7,894 nt of DNA, taken from assembly GCA_012522255.1 (NCBI GenBank), contig JAAYKT010000322.1, positions 1 through 7,894 of the forward strand, written 5' to 3'. Under the pieces are notes generated by a model. It was not told where the DNA came from. It was given only the letters and a program-made list of their open reading frames with translations, and made no database searches. Shown piece after piece: positions 5,442 to 7,894 of this stretch. Position numbers and translations under genes: made by a program. The first letter of the stretch is position 1. Each line of letters opens with the position of its first letter. This stretch comes from Clostridiales bacterium. GTDB lineage: Bacteria; Bacillota; Clostridia; Lutisporales; Lutisporaceae.

Positions 5442-7244
5442 ATGAGAATAAGTATACGCAACAAAATAACCCTTACTATGATGGCTATTGTTTTGGTTGT
5501 TATAATAGCTATAGGTATCATGTCTTACAGCAATTCAAAGAATATTGTACTGGGCCAGGTAAAGCAGAGCAATTATGACACATTGAAAAATGCCAATGAT
5601 TATTTTTTAAGAAAATTCCTTTCTGATATGGAATATGTTGTTGACTATTGGGCAAACACTGATGAATTGCGGAATTGGAGGAATAAACCAAATCAGCCTA
5701 AAATGGTGACATCCGTACCGGAGCATTTTTTACCTATACAAGAGCAATTGTCAGGTTATACAAAAAGCAGTCCTTATATTGCATGGATATATTTTGGGCC
5801 TGAGGAAGACGGCTCTCTTTTTCTTACTCCCTTAGACCTAACAATGCCTGAAGATTACGATTGCAGAGAAAGAGGTTGGTATAAGGAGGCTGTTTTAAAC
5901 AGAGGCGATACTATATGGTCGGATCCGTATTTGGATGCGGGTGATGTTGGTGGAATAGTTGTTACGGTTTCAAAAGCAGTGGAAAAAGCCGGCCGTATCG
6001 TGGGCGCTGTCGGCATGGATATCAGGCTTAACAGACTGGCCGATATATTTGATGATATTCAATTTGGAGAAAATGGATATCTCATGCTTATAGATGGCGA
6101 TGGGGTAATCTTTTCACATCCGGAAGAAAAAATGTTGATGACAAAGATTTGTTATGATACAGAATTATGTGGATGGCTTTATTCCGGCAAGGAAACAGAA
6201 ATTTTTGACTACAAGGGTGTAGAAAGCATTTTAAGTTATATGGATGTTCCGGGCACAAATTGGAAGCTTTTGGGGATAATGCCTGTCGATATGGCCGCCA
6301 AACTGACACCCATCAAAAACGTGATTATAGGGATTGCCACAGTGAGTATGTTCTTTTCTTTTATTATATGCTACTTTCTTTCTGCTTTTATCACAAAACC
6401 TTTATCACAGATGTTGAATACGATAGGGAGAATTTCTGACGGGGATTTGGGCCAGCGTATAGATATAAAAGCCAACGATGAATTTGACATTTTGGAAAAA
6501 GAGTTTAATAAGATGATAGATACATTGCAGGAATTACTAAAAGAAAGGGATTTAAGTTTTGAAGAGTTATCTAAACTAAATGATGAAATAGTAAAACAAT
6601 CGAACAGGATTAAGGAGTATTCAAAAGAAAAAGAAACCATGAATACAGAGTTGTCAAAGCTTTTAGATGAGATCAAGAAAAACTATTTGACTACGGTTCG
6701 AGCCTTGGCCAGCGCTATTGAGGCCAGTGATATATATACCTGGGGTCATTGTGAGAGGGTTTCCGGTATTTCAAAGGCGATTGGAGAGGCCATGGGATTG
6801 GAGGAAAGTGAACTTCAGACTATAGAGTATGCAGCGCTTTTGCATGATATAGGTAAAATCGGCATACCAACGGAAATACTAAATAAGAGGGGTAAACTTA
6901 CAGAAGCAGAATATGAATTAATTAAAAAACATCCCGGTACCGGTTACGATATTCTAACGGGAATAGGATTTTTAGAAAATAGCAGAAAGCTGATTTTGCA
7001 GCATCATGAAAGAATCGACGGGAAGGGATATCCACAAGGTTTACCGGGAGAAAACATTTTAAGATCGGCGAAAATAATGGCAGTTGCGGATGCTTATGAT
7101 GCCATGACCAGCTCAAGACCTTATAGAAGAATGCCTCTTGCTAAAAAAGAAGCTATAGGGGAGCTAATTCGAGGCAAAAATAGTCAATTTGATGCAGCAA
7201 TAGTGGATTGTTTTGTGGGGGTATTGGAAACGGTTGAGCTGTAA
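5442..7244 (+). CDS. dCache-HAMP-HD-GYP receptor, probable cyclic-di-GMP phosphodiesterase
   Basis: A 600-residue transmembrane signalling protein. Order: short cytoplasmic start, membrane helix 10-30, extracellular dCache domain about 35-285, second membrane helix 292-316, HAMP about 317-370 (TKPLSQM...GDL.QRID..NDEFD), coiled coil 362-412, then HD-GYP 415-600. The catalytic set looks complete: H468-D469 in LLHDIGKIGIP, H497, HHE at 521-523, DGKGYP at 526-531 and D550 in VADAYDAM. It should hydrolyse cyclic-di-GMP under control of the outside domain. No GGDEF or EAL domain is present. The Cache domain has Y139, R144, W146, Y147 and D193, matching as I recall it the amino-acid-binding dCache_1 signature, so an amino-acid ligand is a reasonable guess. 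AAGAGG lies seven bases ahead of the ATG. It is monocistronic and ends in front of a GC-rich hairpin. Confidence 0.93.
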   Translation: MRISIRNKITLTMMAIVLVVIIAIGIMSYSNSKNIVLGQVKQSNYDTLKNANDYFLRKFLSDMEYVVDYWANTDELRNWRNKPNQPKMVTSVPEHFLPIQEQLSGYTKSSPYIAWIYFGPEEDGSLFLTPLDLTMPEDYDCRERGWYKEAVLNRGDTIWSDPYLDAGDVGGIVVTVSKAVEKAGRIVGAVGMDIRLNRLADIFDDIQFGENGYLMLIDGDGVIFSHPEEKMLMTKICYDTELCGWLYSGKETEIFDYKGVESILSYMDVPGTNWKLLGIMPVDMAAKLTPIKNVIIGIATVSMFFSFIICYFLSAFITKPLSQMLNTIGRISDGDLGQRIDIKANDEFDILEKEFNKMIDTLQELLKERDLSFEELSKLNDEIVKQSNRIKEYSKEKETMNTELSKLLDEIKKNYLTTVRALASAIEASDIYTWGHCERVSGISKAIGEAMGLEESELQTIEYAALLHDIGKIGIPTEILNKRGKLTEAEYELIKKHPGTGYDILTGIGFLENSRKLILQHHERIDGKGYPQGLPGENILRSAKIMAVADAYDAMTSSRPYRRMPLAKKEAIGELIRGKNSQFDAAIVDCFVGVLETVEL

Positions 7245-7255
7245 CGATCAGCAGG

Positions 7256-7317
7256 GCGACCAGGGGGACTCCCGGTCGCTCACAAAAAGCGACCGGGAGA
7301 ACCGTCCCCCTGGTCGC
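7256..7317. repeat. GC-rich hairpin element between convergent genes
   Basis: The 5' arm GCGACCAGGGGGAC + TCCCGGTCGC (7256-7279) pairs with 7289-7317 as 14 + 10 base pairs. The 3' arm carries five extra bases (GAACC), left as a bulge where the 5' arm has lost GGTTC. The loop is TCACAAAAA. It shares its outer part with the other three elements, but its inner stem reads TCCCGGTCGC where the 5220-5299 copy has TGGTGGTCGC, on both arms. It starts 12 bases after the HD-GYP stop and ends three bases from the stop of the minus-strand gene. It could serve both transcripts as a stable 3' end, though neither side has a proper T-tract. Confidence 0.88.
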
Positions 7318-7320
7318 TAC

Positions 7321-7894
7321 CTATTCTTCGATAACTACTTTTTTCAAATCGCTGTAGGCCAATAGTTTTGCATAGTTAAGGTTCAGTTGCATTTCCAAAC
7401 CTTTCAGTTTATTTTCAAGCAAGGTGAGACCGTCTTTTAAGCTTTCATATTTAATTTTCGACATGGTTCCTTGGTCATATTCAATCTTATATACCTTTTG
7501 ATTGGCTTTTTCATCAGTTATTTCTTCTTTCAAATCTTCTATATCTTCATAAAGTTCTTTTATATCTTCAATCATGTCATCAAAGGTTTTATCAAATCTT
7601 TTCATAGCGTTTTCATATTTTTTATCCGATACATCATAGTTTCTTCTTGCTTCTTCCAAAAAATCTTCCGCATCTTCCTTTTTTGTCTCTGATTTATAGT
7701 TATCATATTGATCAGAAATCAGACTAAAACGATGTTTTACAATATTTCTGTCATCTTTGAGTATTTTCAAGGATCCGGGAAAACCTTTTAGCATTATAGG
7801 GGATTCTCCGGTAGGAATATCGCTTATATTTATCATATCTTTTTTTATCTGCTCTAAATTAAGCTTTTCAAGAGGTATTTCAGTGGCATCCAAA
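7321..7894 (-). CDS. C-terminal part of a long-helix protein, possibly TolC-like
   Basis: The frame is open to the window edge, so at least 191 residues are seen and the N-terminus is missing; a TTG at 7893 is not a credible start. The visible part is highly charged and rich in Glu, Lys and Asp. Long heptad-like helices run from about residue 45 to 165 (for example MIEDIKELYEDIEDLKEEI), ending YDQGTMSKIKYESLKDGLTLLENKLKGLEMQLNLNYAKLLAYS. That last stretch resembles the closing helices of TolC/outer-membrane-efflux proteins (Y..G..S...Y......L....L.......NY..LLA), a family annotated in some Clostridia despite their single membrane. A generic coiled-coil protein is equally possible. No signal peptide can be judged. 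It converges on the HD-GYP gene, with a hairpin element in the 76-base gap. Confidence 0.6.
   Translation of the reverse strand, partial: LDATEIPLEKLNLEQIKKDMINISDIPTGESPIMLKGFPGSLKILKDDRNIVKHRFSLISDQYDNYKSETKKEDAEDFLEEARRNYDVSDKKYENAMKRFDKTFDDMIEDIKELYEDIEDLKEEITDEKANQKVYKIEYDQGTMSKIKYESLKDGLTLLENKLKGLEMQLNLNYAKLLAYSDLKKVVIEE

Noticed and set aside
5086..5445. 119-residue + strand frame across the palindrome
   Set aside because: It mirrors speD and the hairpin element. Its Gly/Pro/Trp-rich middle is the repeat translated, not a protein domain.
7471..7692. Phe/Ile-rich + strand frame that looks like a membrane protein
   Set aside because: It is the complement of Glu/Lys-rich coiled-coil codons (GAA/AAA become TTC/TTT) of the minus-strand gene; no start signals.

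Overview
The window looks like a piece of a low-GC, spore-forming Firmicute chromosome of the Clostridia type. The genes are AT-rich, ribosome binding sites are AGGAGG/GGGGGTGA-like, and the proteins include an S-layer-homology NlpC/P60 hydrolase, a signal-less phage/sporulation-type amidase, an AcuB-like CBS-ACT protein and an HD-GYP protein. Species cannot be assigned from the sequence alone. There are no rRNA or tRNA genes, CRISPR arrays, transposases or long operons; nearly every gene is its own transcription unit.

Layout: 1-227 is non-coding, with a cluster of small inverted repeats (55-177) and a degenerate GC-rich repeat (179-226). 228-866 (-) is a CBS-CBS-ACT protein with a good promoter at 961-989. 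About 1040-1439 (+) is a headless fragment of a GLUG/beta-helix surface protein. 1627-2316 (+) is an N-acetylmuramoyl-L-alanine amidase with a short SPOR-like tail, followed by a GC-rich hairpin. 2439-2930 (+) is a small PF06695-type membrane protein. 3150-4208 (+) is a secreted SLH-NlpC/P60 peptidase. 4344-5156 (-) is speD (S-adenosylmethionine decarboxylase), with a terminator at 4283-4305. 5442-7244 (+) is a dCache-HAMP-HD-GYP receptor transcribed divergently from speD. 7321-7894 (-) is the C-terminal part of a long-helix, possibly TolC-like protein that runs off the window.

The genes do not form one pathway. Two (amidase, SLH-NlpC/P60) remodel or decorate the cell wall, one makes decarboxylated SAM for polyamine synthesis, and one probably degrades cyclic-di-GMP in response to an extracellular ligand. 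The Cache domain carries the residue pattern I associate with amino-acid-binding dCache_1 receptors.

The most unusual structural feature is a family of four GC-rich elements built on the core ACCAGGGGGACGGTTC / GAACCGTCCCCCTGGT, one in each of four intergenic gaps. One is a perfect 36-bp stem with a 7-nt loop between divergent speD and the HD-GYP gene. One is a 24-bp stem with a 5-nt bulge between convergent genes. One looks like a deletion derivative with the hairpin tip missing, and one consists only of two tandem 3' arms. The inner stem sequence differs between copies, yet each copy pairs with itself, so the hairpin form seems to have been preserved. No transposase for them is present, so they look like non-autonomous REP/MITE-like elements. 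I see no clear evidence of a new multi-gene system.
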